64,000 nucleotides of DNA from positions 10,144,191 through 10,208,190 of the forward strand of contig JACAXG010000013.1 of assembly GCA_018881555.1 (NCBI GenBank), in the 5' to 3' direction. The DNA comes from Amblyornis subalaris. Taxonomy: Eukaryota > Chordata > Aves > Passeriformes > Ptilonorhynchidae. Each line of letters opens with the position of its first letter. Position 1 is the stretch's first letter. The translations under genes and the position numbers were made by a program. The notes beneath the pieces were generated by a model that had not been told where the DNA came from, did no database searches, and saw only the letters and a list, made by a program, of their open reading frames with translations. This document shows, piece by piece, positions 53,201 through 64,000 of this stretch.

Positions 53201-56200
53201 TTATGGCTATGCAACTGCCAACAGAACTCTGCTACCAGTAGCAACATTAAGAATAGCACACAGACTATATGTTTACAATGATTTATTATTTTAGCTTGCA
53301 TGAAGAGTGGCTAAAGAACATTGTGGTGGGAATAACCTTTGGATGTCTGAACCAATACTTCCTGTATGACAAGTGGACCCAGTCCCTGTGCTTTCAATAG
53401 GAGAAGCCCAGGGACACAGTTTTGGTATAAATGAAAATAGAAAGGAGTTGTTAAACAGCCAGTTAGAAACTTTTGCTGCTTGACTGAGGGCCTAAAATCA
53501 AGATAAATATATTTACAGAATTACTTTTTTTTTTTAAATTCCATTTTAAATATATTTCGTGAACAAAAACAAGCACACAAACAAAATTTCAAAATACTAT
53601 CAAGCAGCCTCCTTCCCCCTTCAGTGTAGTTAATTTTATTTAAATTCTGCTTTAGCCAAATAAATAAAGCTTTCTCACACAGGTTTTTATATTGGAGCCA
53701 AAAAATGTTTACACTCAGAAAAGAAATATGTCAGAAGACCAAATTGTGCTCTGCTGCACTAATGAGAGCAGGAGAATCTCTGCTGCGGCCCCGGAGCCGC
53801 GGCAGGTTCAGCAGGNGAGACGATGCCGTGCCCGTGTGCCCGGGGCAGAACTGGGAGCCCAGCAGGCCTGGGCTGGCTCCAGGAAAGCCTCTCTGTTTCC
53901 CTCTGCTAACTGAGGGCAGGATTTGGCTCGCTCCCGCCGTCAGCTGCAGGCAATCCCTGTGTGAAACACAAACCTATGGGTGTCCCACTGCAGAACACGG
54001 TGGCAGCAAGCTGAGCTGTCATCTGGACCCTGACACAAACCTGTTCTCACTCATATGGTGGCCAAGCTGGATTTAGCATGTCAAAACGAAACATCTTATA
54101 CATGCATATAAAAAACCATGATGGCACTTAGCGTTTTAATCCATTTAAAATGTGTATTTTCTATATCAATCACATTGTTTCACCATGATGGCTTTCTCTA
54201 CCCAGGCAGATCCCCATATTGGAAGTTACAGGGGAAGGGAATTGGTGATACTGTCTGGAGCACACCATTTGCAGTAATGCTTTGTGGGATGGTCAGGGAG
54301 CACACCCCATGGATCAAAAGGCATCCTTTCCATGTGAGAGGCTACATGTAAAAGACAAAAGATTACCACCCTGTAACAGCTTGATTACAGCTACGTTCTG
54401 AAAGACCTCGTGTTTTAACAGAAATCATCACAGAGCAGTGAAATACCTCTGGGAGAGCTTCCTTCTCCCTCCAGCCCTGTCCCTGTGTTTCAAAAACATG
54501 GCTTGGGCAGGAAGGGATTCTCGTTTTCTTGAACAACCCTGACCAACTGCAGAGCAGCCNTATGTCACTGGTATAGAGGATTTAGTTTCCTATAATTATG
54601 TCAGAATATATCGAGTATGTTTAATGAGTATCCTGGTGTAACTGAGAGTACTTCTGTCTGGATTATCAACCACCTAGAAACAGTGTCCTGTGTCCTCCTA
54701 GAAACAGTTACACGCATTAAAGTCTTGACATGGCACTTTCAGTCAAACCGGGGAGACCTTCCTGCTCCTCCACAATTGCAGATCATCGGGTAGACTACTA
54801 AAAACAAACAGCAACTTCCAATTGTATTGACTTTTTGTGGTCCCAACAAGATAAAGTGATGCTGAATATGTGATTCTGCCNGAGTTAAATATTTGTCTGG
54901 GCAGTAAGGAAGACTTAGAAGTAGCTGATTTCATACATTAAAATAGAAAAAAAATATTAATTTGATTTAGACATTTTTTGTTGTTCAACATTGAAGCCTA
55001 ATCCCAGTACTTTTTTTGCAAGAGGGTAGTGAGAAGAAAATAAAGTAAATTAAACTATAGGAAAAAAACATATGGACAGACACTGATAGATTTAAGAGCC
55101 AAACATGACTGAAAATTTAAATCTGTTTAATGTAAAAACATCTTTTGACAGCAGAGAGGCTCTGTGCCAACTACATGTGTTTTCTGGGACGCTACAAGTA
55201 AACATTAGAAAGAGACTCTACCACAGCACATTCCCACTGAAAAGAGACTGTCCAGAGTTCCAGTCTCTGCTCTCCATACTGCCTACCTGGTTTNTGTGAC
55301 AGCAATTTTAATACAATGGGCATGGGATATTTTTCAGTTATGCTTTCTGCCTTTATAGATCTGTAGATTTTTTCCGTGCAAAGTAAAATAGCTTTGAAGT
55401 AATACGGTAACAGCCTCTCCCCGTATTCACCTTCACCTGATGTTTAGGCTGTATTCTGAGAGAAGTGAATTTCAGTCCCTGGAGATTAAGAAAGAATTTG
55501 AACGTTACTTTCCTATGCTCCAAGTGAGTAATTTAACATTACTTCATGTTTNCTAGAGTAAAACATGATGAAAACAAATCTGCATATTATTTTTTGTAAT
55601 ATTTCTAGCAAAGGAAACTTAAAATTCCTAAAAATATGCCTAAAGCTAGGGCTATTAATGACTTCTAAACTATATTCAGCTCAGCTTTTGATTATGCAGG
55701 ACACTGTTTATATCTACAAACAATATACATTATTTGCAATACATCAGATCCCACAGATGAGATATGGCAAAGAAATGTCTAAATTATGGTCTCTAATGAA
55801 TCTCTGTCATGAGATGGATACTGAAACTGCCCAGGACTGTAGTGAATGAGGTTTCTTAGTGCAGGGCCAAAAGATGATGTTGCAAACCGTGAAGAACTAA
55901 ACTGTGTCTACTAATGAGCAGAGGCAAAGAATATTATATATTTAATTAAGCATTCTGCCTTTTACAGACACTCTAACACCAAACTGAGTTTTGGTTGTAG
56001 GTTGGTTTCTCTGTGTGTGTGTTTTGTGATATGAGGAAAGTTCGGTGTCTTTAATCAAATAAATTATAAAGAAAAGGAGAAATGACACATTATTTTTATC
56101 TAAACTTTTAGAGTTTATTCTCATGAACCTCTTTTTACTGCACTGCCAGCAGAAAAAAAGAGATGTGAGTAAAAGAGAGATAAGGAAGGACATACAGATA

Positions 56201-59200
56201 TTCGTTTGTTTAAAGTTAGCCTGTATCTGGGTTGCATATATAAGACACTCATGTTACTGTTNGATCATAAACTAAACTGATAGTGAGAATATGTACTTGC
56301 AGTACAAAGCAACAGAAAAGAGTAGAGAATTCTACAAATATGAATTACANAAATCTCTTGAGGGAAAGAAACATAAGAACAAAGTGCATTCATAAATCAC
56401 AGTTAGCATCCACAAAAAAAAAATCAGAAAAAGCAGACAAAGAATTCTGTTTACTCCAGGGTTATATGTGCTGTATATTTTTAAATCTGGAAGACAAGAA
56501 ATTTGCTGAAAGCCTCCTGAGATATTCTGAGCATAAGCAAATTCTAGTGATATTGTGGAGAGTTGTGAGAGAGCAGCAGCTTTATAGACAAGATGAAACT
56601 GCTTTGTGAGCTTTCCAGGGGATGAGATAGCTTGGCTGCACAAGCTTAATATAAGGCAGACTATACCTTACAGGCCATGTATGTACCAGTGTTTGTGCAG
56701 TCCAGAGTGATGGTGTCTCCCACCGAACAATGAACTGGCAATCTGTTCTGCGTCCCTGCCTACTCATACAGAGTGGCCAGTTTGATTGCCTGATGGCACT
56801 AACATTCCACGTGAGTGCAAGAGTACTCCTCTGAATCAGGGTTCAGCACCTTCATAAAATCCATTCCTTCCTTATGACACAGTGTGCCGTGCCTCAGGCT
56901 TCTTGTTCTTGCTGCCTGTAAAACAATCCTTACTGGAGTGATCGGCTCTGTGAACTATGCAAAATAGGCTATTCATTTCCATTTNCTCTCTGTGTTTCGT
57001 TAACATTTCATGATGCTATTGTAGGTAATCTTTGTCAAAAGGATAAGTTAAATCTAGATATAGTAGACAAATTACTGCAGCTGCTGTTCAGAACNACTGT
57101 GATAAGAAATTATATGATCTCCTCACTGCCTCCTCTTCTTGGTTTAGCAGTGAATTCCAATGAAAAATANGAGTTGTGGTTCTGGGGCAGCAAGTCTGGT
57201 CTACAAGCAGCTCCCATAATGAGAAACCTCTTCATGACACATCTGAGATATATTTGGGCTTAGAATTGCATATGCTGAATAGTGATATACAAGAATATAG
57301 ACTTGACCCTGAGCTTGCTTTTATGGGGAGAGAGGAGTGTTAAAGACAGTGTAAAGAACCACTCAGGATTTTTGTTGAGATGGGATCACATTGGGATAAA
57401 CCTNCTATTTTAGCAGGAGGAGTAGGAATGAGATTTAATAAATATAAATAAAATAATGACCAGGATTACACTTTTCCAAGTGCCTATTCAAATGATCACA
57501 AAGATTTTACTACCTCCACATTCGAAGTATGTTCAGTACTAAGCATCATCCACNGGCCATATGCTACATCTGTTCTACTTACCATTAACTCCATCACCTC
57601 AGCACACTGAACAATTCAGAACAGAATTTAACTCACCTTGTACCAGAATATTGTAGATAAAAAGTGCTAAGATTCACCTTAANATGTTTTTAGGAACCAC
57701 TTATTCTCCACGGAAGGTCAAGTTATTCCACAGTAAACTGAAAAACAAGATACCTCACAACTTGTACAATTCAGTTCAAAGCAGGGCATGCAGGCAAAAT
57801 GGAATAGAACTTGAATGAAAGCAGGGAGGCAGGCTCAGGCAGCCAGTCTGTTTATAGAGTGGGATTATTATTATGATTAGCGCAAGTGGACATGGATAAC
57901 CCTCTTTCTGTTTCTGTGACACATCTGTAGATCATCCTCCATTTAAATCTGTCTGTTGCTTGCTGTGTTACTGGAAAATACAAAACCAAACATCTGTGTT
58001 CCAGATAGGCACAGCCCCAGGGCAGGAATGCTGTTCAATGCCCACTCAAAACATGACACCAGTCACATAATGTAGAGAGGGCAAGTTGGAAGTGGAGATG
58101 GGTCGTAGGGGAAGAAAAAGGGCAATAGGTAAGAGAAATACAGAAAAAAACCCTTTTTTTCTTTTCAAATAAGATGAAGTTCTCTTCACCTTTTATTTAG
58201 ACTAAAATCAGCTGTGAGGAATCCATCTCCCTAATTTCAGTTGGATACCAGTCCATTCATTCATTAACAGAACTTGACATCATGTTGTAGCAATGTCACT
58301 TGTTCTGATTCTCTGAGAGCAACACTGACTGCTGGAAAGATAATTCCTGTTACAATATTTTAAGTCATCCAGGAGACACCAAGCGTATTAGGTTAGTCTG
58401 TTGCCTAGAAATTGTGGCCCAGGTACAAGAGTGGGCAATGTATTTCAGAAAATGCTTCTTTTCCTTTTAGTGACTCAGTCATTTATCTGATTGACTAAAA
58501 TCTGTTCCCATGCTTAGAAATCCTGCGAGATAAATCCCAAAAATGCTGACAGCAGGCTACATTTAAGTGAATGATTGTCATTAAATCACTCCCAAAGAAT
58601 GACACTGAAAGTTGCCTATCTAACAGCATTTTTCTACCTTAAAACCATCCCAGTGTTACCCTTCCATTTTANTATGGATGTATGTGCTGTTATCTTGTGA
58701 GTTATTTACATTGTCTAAGACTTCCCTCATCTGCTTCATCATTCAGTCACCTCCTTCTGCTGACCAAAAAAGTTTCGTGTTCAAAGCCAAGAACATCTCT
58801 GTATGTTGTGTGATTTTGTGCACAAGATTTTTCATCAATNATCTGGGAAATGAGTTTTGGAATCCTTTATTGACAAAGCTTTAGGGTTAAGCTCAACTTG
58901 CTCTGTATTAACAGAACACTATAGTACTTCATATCAAAACAAACAAAAAAACCCCCAAAAACCGACACTCTGGGCATCCTCCTGTATTTTCTCAGCCATC
59001 AGATGAATCTTAAGGCTGCTTCCATGCATCCACTAACGGCCATCCTGGGATATGGCAGTAGCAGCAAGGTTTTTGAAAATTTCCTCCTATTTGACACTGC
59101 TGTGAAAGTGGATAATCGATATCCATTAGAGCAGCCTTAGAGCCTGTGATAGATCCTATTCCTGAGCCATTTCTGGAAGGAAGAATTCTATTACTTCTAC

Positions 59201-60072
59201 TCTTGTGAAAGTAAAATAATGGCAACTTGGCCACAAATAAAGCAGATGTACGAAATGAATATACATGTCAGCCTAGAAACTAAGAGGTAAGCTCTACATG
59301 TTCCTGGATTCTGGCTGAATTTNCAGAAGAGTTTTCATACTGAAGAGTAATTGGACCTGGCTACGAATACTGCACAAANTATGGGAGTAATTTGGTTTCA
59401 TTTTACCATAAATGAAAATAAAAATAGTCCCATTACAGCTAAGTGTATTTGTCTTCAGTCATATGCATGGAAGTGCTGTGGGAATCATGAGATACATTTA
59501 AAAACGAAATTTCATCCTAGAAAAAACAAGAGGACAATTTAGCATTCATGTCTTCAGNGCCTGCAAAGTTAGTCCTCTGCCTTTCGTGCAGTAGTTTTCT
59601 AGTTCTTGTATGACAACCTGACTCCATTCAGTGTTTACCAAACTCATCAATGGGCCCACGCAGGGAAGATTGCACCTGAGCCAGCCCATGTGTGCTGTTT
59701 GTTTAAACTTGATCCACATAAACTTCAGTCATACCAATATACTGCAATTTAGGTACACCATTACCTTCTTTTCCTTTTAGCTCCATCTTTTCTTTTCCTC
59801 TCTTGTAGCTTCCACTTATCACCATGTTTAAAATATGAAAAGCACATTCTTTCACGGTTTTATAATACAGTTTTAGGCTACAAACTTATATATACCTCTC
59901 CGTAGGTGCATTATTTTTGTGGTTTTTGAGATTGCAGTATAGCAGAAAAGCAACAATAAAATCAGAAAGTTAAGTAAAGAGGTGGAAAGAATCCTAAAGA
60001 TCACAAAACCTAAGACTCTGCATCCAAAAATCACCTTTTTTTTATTCCTCATCTTTCTTTTTTCTCCCACAG
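50243..60072 (+). other. GABRA6: GABRA6 intron 8
   Basis: This 9.8-kb intron has no recognised exon. It includes A and T runs (52230-52247, 53526-53537), a more G+C-rich patch at 53780-53960 without coding features, and a short duplicated CCTAGAAACAGT at 54671-54713. It ends TTTTTTCTCCCACAG. Confidence 0.8.
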
Positions 60073-60432
60073 CATTCTGACTCCAACTCTAACCTGAAGA
60101 AGCGAGTAAACTCCATAGCATCTCAGGCAGAGCAGTCTCCTGAACCCAGCATAATATCAAATACTGCATCCCAGTGTCAGCCACTGTCTGTTCCTCCACC
60201 AGCCCCACCACAACCACCAGCCATTGGAGGCGCAAGTAAAATAGACCAGTATTCCAGGATCCTCTTTCCAGTGGCATTTGCGGGATTCAACCTCGTGTAC
60301 TGGGTTGTTTATCTTTCAAAAGACACTATGGAAGTGAGTAGTACATTTTCTGAATNCTTGGTTATAATATGCAATATGTTTGCTTGGCCAATATTATTTC
60401 AATTGTTCATTTACTCCTGTAACCTCAGTTAA
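60073..60432 (+). CDS. GABRA6: GABRA6 exon 9: cytoplasmic loop, M4 and C-terminus
   Basis: It starts [20 protein letters not shown], passes a Pro-rich segment ([15 protein letters not shown]) and enters M4 with [20 protein letters not shown] followed by [16 protein letters not shown]. Mammalian alpha6 stops a few residues after MEVSS. Here the codon aligned with that stop is TNC, and the frame continues 25 residues through a hydrophobic stretch ([20 protein letters not shown]) to TAA at 60430-60432. The uncertain base at 60356 lies in that codon, but no base there makes TNC a stop. The M4 assignment is certain; the tail is not. Confidence 0.9.
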   Translation, partial: HSDSNSNLKKRVNSIASQAEQSPEPSIISNTASQCQPLSVPPPAPPQPPAIGGASKIDQYSRILFPVAFAGFNLVYWVVYLSKDTMEVSSTFSEXLVIICNMFAWPILFQLFIYSCNLS

Positions 60433-61225
60433 TCAGTCCTTTCTGAGGAACAGTAGAATGCTTTCTCTAAAAAATCAGCAGTGGAACTCAGGAAAATGCA
60501 GGGAGGCTGTTTGAGGAGGGGGAATGTAAACACCTAACTCTAACCCATGTTGCCCTGGGCAGAATATGCTGTGTAAGACAACATAGGATGTCATTCTCAG
60601 CGAACAAACTGATCTTAAATCTTCTATTTCTTAACCTGCAGTAAGGAATGGTAGAAATCTCTGTTGAAATGCAGTGAAGGAGATAAGAACTTCAAGGTTT
60701 TCTCAGTGAGGTAGTACAATAAGTCTCCCCAAAAAAGTTTGTTATTTGTAGTAAGAAGGATTAATAACTGCAGCAAAGTTTGTGAATCCAGAGTCCCTAG
60801 TTTTGTACATTTAAGCATTGATTTTCTCTGTTTTTTTTTCATTTAACTGCACTGTTGTATGCAGATAAAGCTGATAAAATCTTTGCTTAAGTTTGTTTGA
60901 ACCAGGCACAGAGTGATCACATCTTTAGATATCCACAAGGTCCAGAAGATATGTTTGCCCTGCAAATTGAGCATGTCTAGAATGATCAGTCAGTGATTAG
61001 TCATTAAACTTCAAGTCTTTAATGCTTTAAATCTCCAATTTTTTCCCTTTTTGCCTAAATACAGTTAATGGTGTCCTATTTCCTTAGTAAAAAATATATT
61101 CATTTGCCTCGTTGCCATAGAGTTGTTGGATCTCACTGTACATTGCAGTCAATATGATTGGTACATTTAGCTTTATTTAGGACAGCTAGAGAGATAATGA
61201 TGGTATTTAGATAGCACCGAACATC

Positions 61226-61231
61226 AATAAA
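61226..61231 (+). terminator. GABRA6: Candidate GABRA6 poly(A) signal
   Basis: AATAAA lies about 795 nt after the predicted stop. It is the first canonical hexamer I noticed on this strand downstream of the gene. Use is inferred only. Confidence 0.3.
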
Positions 61232-63112
61232 AACAGGGGCTGGAAATCTGGTGTGAGTGGGGATCAGGCTGTACCTTTATCTCCTGGAGAAAGGTGAAGC
61301 AGGCTGAGGGAAGTCTCGTGGACAGCCAAGAGATGTTGCAGTTCAAAGGAACCGAGACAGTGCTCGTCAGCTGATGGGTGGCACCTTGCCTCTGCTAGGA
61401 GGCTGCTGCTCTACCAGCCTCTAATTTTGCTGATTTTTGCTGCTAGTATGATCTGGAAAATGCTGTCTCAAAGATGGAGTGTGNGCCAAGCTGCTTCCAT
61501 GGGATCGGGAGGGCAGGAAGGTAGGAGACTCTGTCTCTTACCAATGTTCCTGCAGANGTCTCTCTCAAGAGGTCACTGCTGCCAGCTCCTGGCCACTCCA
61601 GCTCTGCCCAGGGCTAAATTTAGCACTTGTGCCGGAGTAACTGATCCTGCTGTTAAAATATTGACTGTGTGCAAACTGCTTGTCTCAGTCAGAGAAGGGA
61701 AGTATCAAAAAGCTGATATCTAACCATTACGGCTTCTGTTCGGAGGCCAGCTCCTCNGCTGGCGTAGCTTGCCGAGACTCTGATGATTTCATTCAACCAT
61801 TCACGTTTTGGGTCTAGAAATATTTGGAACATGGTTGCCATTTCCCTTGGTAGTGATGAAATATTTACACTAAGCCTCCTATATTAATAGTAACATTAGA
61901 ACCAGGCTTTTAAAATACTTCCAAAGTCTAGGACTAAGTGCTGACTATAAATATTTTTAAATGCTGCTTTAGAAGCTCAGAAACATGCTCAGAAGCTTAG
62001 AAATTATGTTCTGTAGTAGCATTATAGAATGACAGAGATCCAGCAGCAAGATTTAGAAAAGAGAACAGTATTGACAGCTGGTGTGTTTTGAATTATGAAG
62101 AATCTAAACAATTATGTAAAATGTTGATGAAGCTCCTCTTCCTAAATTGCATTTCCCTGTTTGTGTACTCAGTTATAACTAATAATAAATGTGATATACA
62201 CTGCTAGGTTTCTAATTCAAATGTTGTATCACTTTACCAGTTGTTACTTTCAAGGAAAATCAGGATTGTTTTTGCTTGAAAAAAATATTAAAAATACATA
62301 ATCTTTTCCATTCAAACAGAGGAGATANAAAAGTTAGGTGAGCAAAGCATGGTGTGCTTCAAGGACAGTTAAACTTAATCTCTGTCTCCCTCAGGCCCAA
62401 TAGATTTAATGTTGTTACAGTATTATTCAGCTTATTCAATATAAAAAGTGCATTTTGTGCAGTATTTCAGGTATATTAGCTTTTTTTTTCAGCTTTTTTT
62501 GAGTTCATATGGCTTTTGCTTAAAAAAACAAAACCAGGACAAAATCTATCAGTTAATTGAAATAAACAAATTTCCAGTGCATTAGTTTTTGTAGTGCAGC
62601 TTTCTAGGATTTTGGTTAGTGTAGTCTGGAGTGCAGAACATCATTCACCAAAGTCTGTAATTGTGGAGATTCTTAAACCAAACAGCTGCCTGTTGTCTTT
62701 GGAGGTACATACAGAATAAATCAGGCATTTCGTGAACGTGTTTGTAAAAGCATGTTATTAGCACTGGAATCAAAAGTAATTTTCAACTCTTGTCATTATC
62801 TTCTGGCCAGACTTCTCCTTTGACTTTGAAGGAAGTGCAAGAACAGTTTTTTACTTCCTGTTCTGGATGCAGAGCATCAGCTGGAATGAGCAGCCTGGTT
62901 AATGTAATGACAGAGTTGCATGAAAAGAGGAGCTCTTTCCTAAGCTGTTTGGTAGTAGTTCTGTGCACTACTAAGCAGTTTTCTCATGGCTTAAATAATG
63001 GGCCATATGTTAGAAAAACGAAAAAGTCATTTTTGTGTATTTTATCCGATAAGATTTATGAGAACCTTGGGACTGAGTACTTTTCAAAATGCTCCTTGGA
63101 GTACCTTTTTCT

Positions 63113-63126
63113 CCCCCCCCCCCCCC
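63113..63126 (+). repeat. Poly-C run
   Basis: Fourteen consecutive C bases follow a short pyrimidine stretch. Sequencing length error is likely here. Confidence 0.85.
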
Positions 63127-63283
63127 ATTTAACAACTTTCTCTTCAGGTTAATCACCTTTTCTCTTATACATGTAAACTAAGAGTATGTCAATTACACAG
63201 AAATTTTAGGGTTTGGAAGTTTGTATAAAGAAGGTGTTTCTAATAAAATGTATGCCTTCAAACATTTGAATGCAATCACCACA

Positions 63284-63485
63284 GACTGGGTTGGAGTGGA
63301 AGAGAGCTTCAAGATCATAGAATTCCACACCCCTCCCATGGGCAGGGAAACTTTCCACTAGTCCAGGTTGCTCCAAGTCCAATCCAACCTGATCCTGAAA
63401 ACTTTCAGGGAAGGGGCATCCACAGCTTCTCTGGGTAACCTGTGCCAGGGTCTCGGCACCCTCACAGTGAGAGGCAGCCAGGGTT
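63284..63485 (-). mobile_element. CR1 LINE 3' fragment
   Basis: In reverse orientation it carries the CR1 blocks in order: GATCATAGAATTCCACACCC, CATGGGCAGGGAAACTTTCC, CACTAGTCCAGGTTGCTCCA, GGGCATCCACAGCTTCTCTG and CACCCTCACAGTGAGAGG. It is a clear bird CR1 3' end, 5'-truncated. Confidence 0.88.
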
Positions 63486-64000
63486 GGGCAGATGGCAAGA
63501 GAATCTGTGACTGAACTCTGTATTTTTACTTCCATCCATACTGCTCCAAGTCAATCTCAGTAGCAAACTTTCATTGCAAAATTAATATTTTGCTATATTT
63601 TAAAGCAAAAAAAATCAGTCTCTGAAGAAAAAAAAATAAAAAAAAAANNTTCCAGGTTGAAATTAGGTGATTCACCTGAGTGTTTTTTGTACATGGATGG
63701 GGATAAAGTTATCTCCTAGTCTTAATATATAAATAAAGGGTTCAATTCTCCACTGGAACAAGTGGAAAAACATTCTTATTCAGTAGCAGCCATCCACCAC
63801 GCAACCTGATACATAAGATATTTCNATGTAAATGGGTTTGCATTGTGGAGTAGCAATAGCATTGCAGAACAAAAATTNTGTTGGTCAAAGTAAATAAATT
63901 AAACTCACATAGTTCTCTGCCTGCATTTTGTCAGATAGTCTATTGTTAGAACCTAAGATAACCAAAGGACTACAAAATGCATGAAATAACAGATNCCAGG
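63486..64000. other. Right edge, nothing recognised
   Basis: This is A+T-rich DNA with A runs at about 63606-63648 that include two adjacent N bases. I see no gene. Confidence 0.5.

Larger units (their letters stand above)
60433..63283 (+). other. GABRA6: GABRA6 3' UTR and downstream flank
   Basis: This is A+T-rich sequence after the stop. Candidate poly(A) signals are ATTAAA at 61003-61008, AATAAA at 61226-61231 and AATAAA at 62184-62189. I cannot tell which is used. A more G+C-rich patch at 61300-61640 has no recognised gene. The next cluster member, GABRA1, is not visible in the window. Confidence 0.5.

Overview
The window is vertebrate nuclear DNA, almost certainly avian and probably songbird. 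The evidence is spliced GABA-A receptor genes with GT-AG introns, CR1 LINE fragments ending in bird-type tails, and a SINE that joins a tRNA-Ile-like head to a CR1-type tail, a structure I know from passerine genomes. It carries parts of two genes of the conserved GABRB2-GABRA6-GABRA1-GABRG2 cluster (human 5q34). There are no prokaryotic features. Isolated single N bases are scattered throughout.

Layout. Positions 1-750 hold the first two coding exons of GABRB2 on the minus strand: the signal-peptide exon at 673-749 and the first mature exon at 453-544, with the rest of the gene beyond the left edge. Positions 750-2950 are the GC-rich, CpG-dense 5' end of GABRB2, with an NRF-1-type motif and two strong minus-strand splice donors that may end 5' UTR exons. 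Positions 3.1-42.4 kb are a long A+T-rich intergenic stretch in which I recognise no gene, only CR1/SINE remnants and simple repeats. Positions 42.5-43.4 kb form a second CpG-rich island covering the 5' end of GABRA6. Positions 42769-60432 hold the complete plus-strand GABRA6 coding region (nine exons, about 481 codons as read). Positions 60.4-64 kb are 3' UTR/flank with candidate poly(A) signals and another CR1. GABRA1 would be expected further right.

Biology. GABRB2 and GABRA6 are head to head with about 40 kb between their 5' islands. Their products are beta2 and alpha6 subunits, which co-assemble in pentameric chloride channels, alpha6 mainly in cerebellar granule cells. The alpha6 reading here has the Arg in place of the benzodiazepine-site His, as expected for a diazepam-insensitive alpha subunit.

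The main discovery candidate is in GABRA6. The 153-nt exon encoding the pre-M1 strand, M1 and the start of M2 is present twice in tandem (46185-46337 and 46418-46570), separated by only 80 nt. Both copies are open, have AG/GT borders and share the same phase. The second copy is 37/50 identical in protein, and 19 of those 37 identical residues use a different codon. That pattern suggests an old duplicate kept under purifying selection, and the short spacer suggests mutually exclusive splicing. A second oddity is a predicted hydrophobic C-terminal extension of alpha6 where mammals have a stop.
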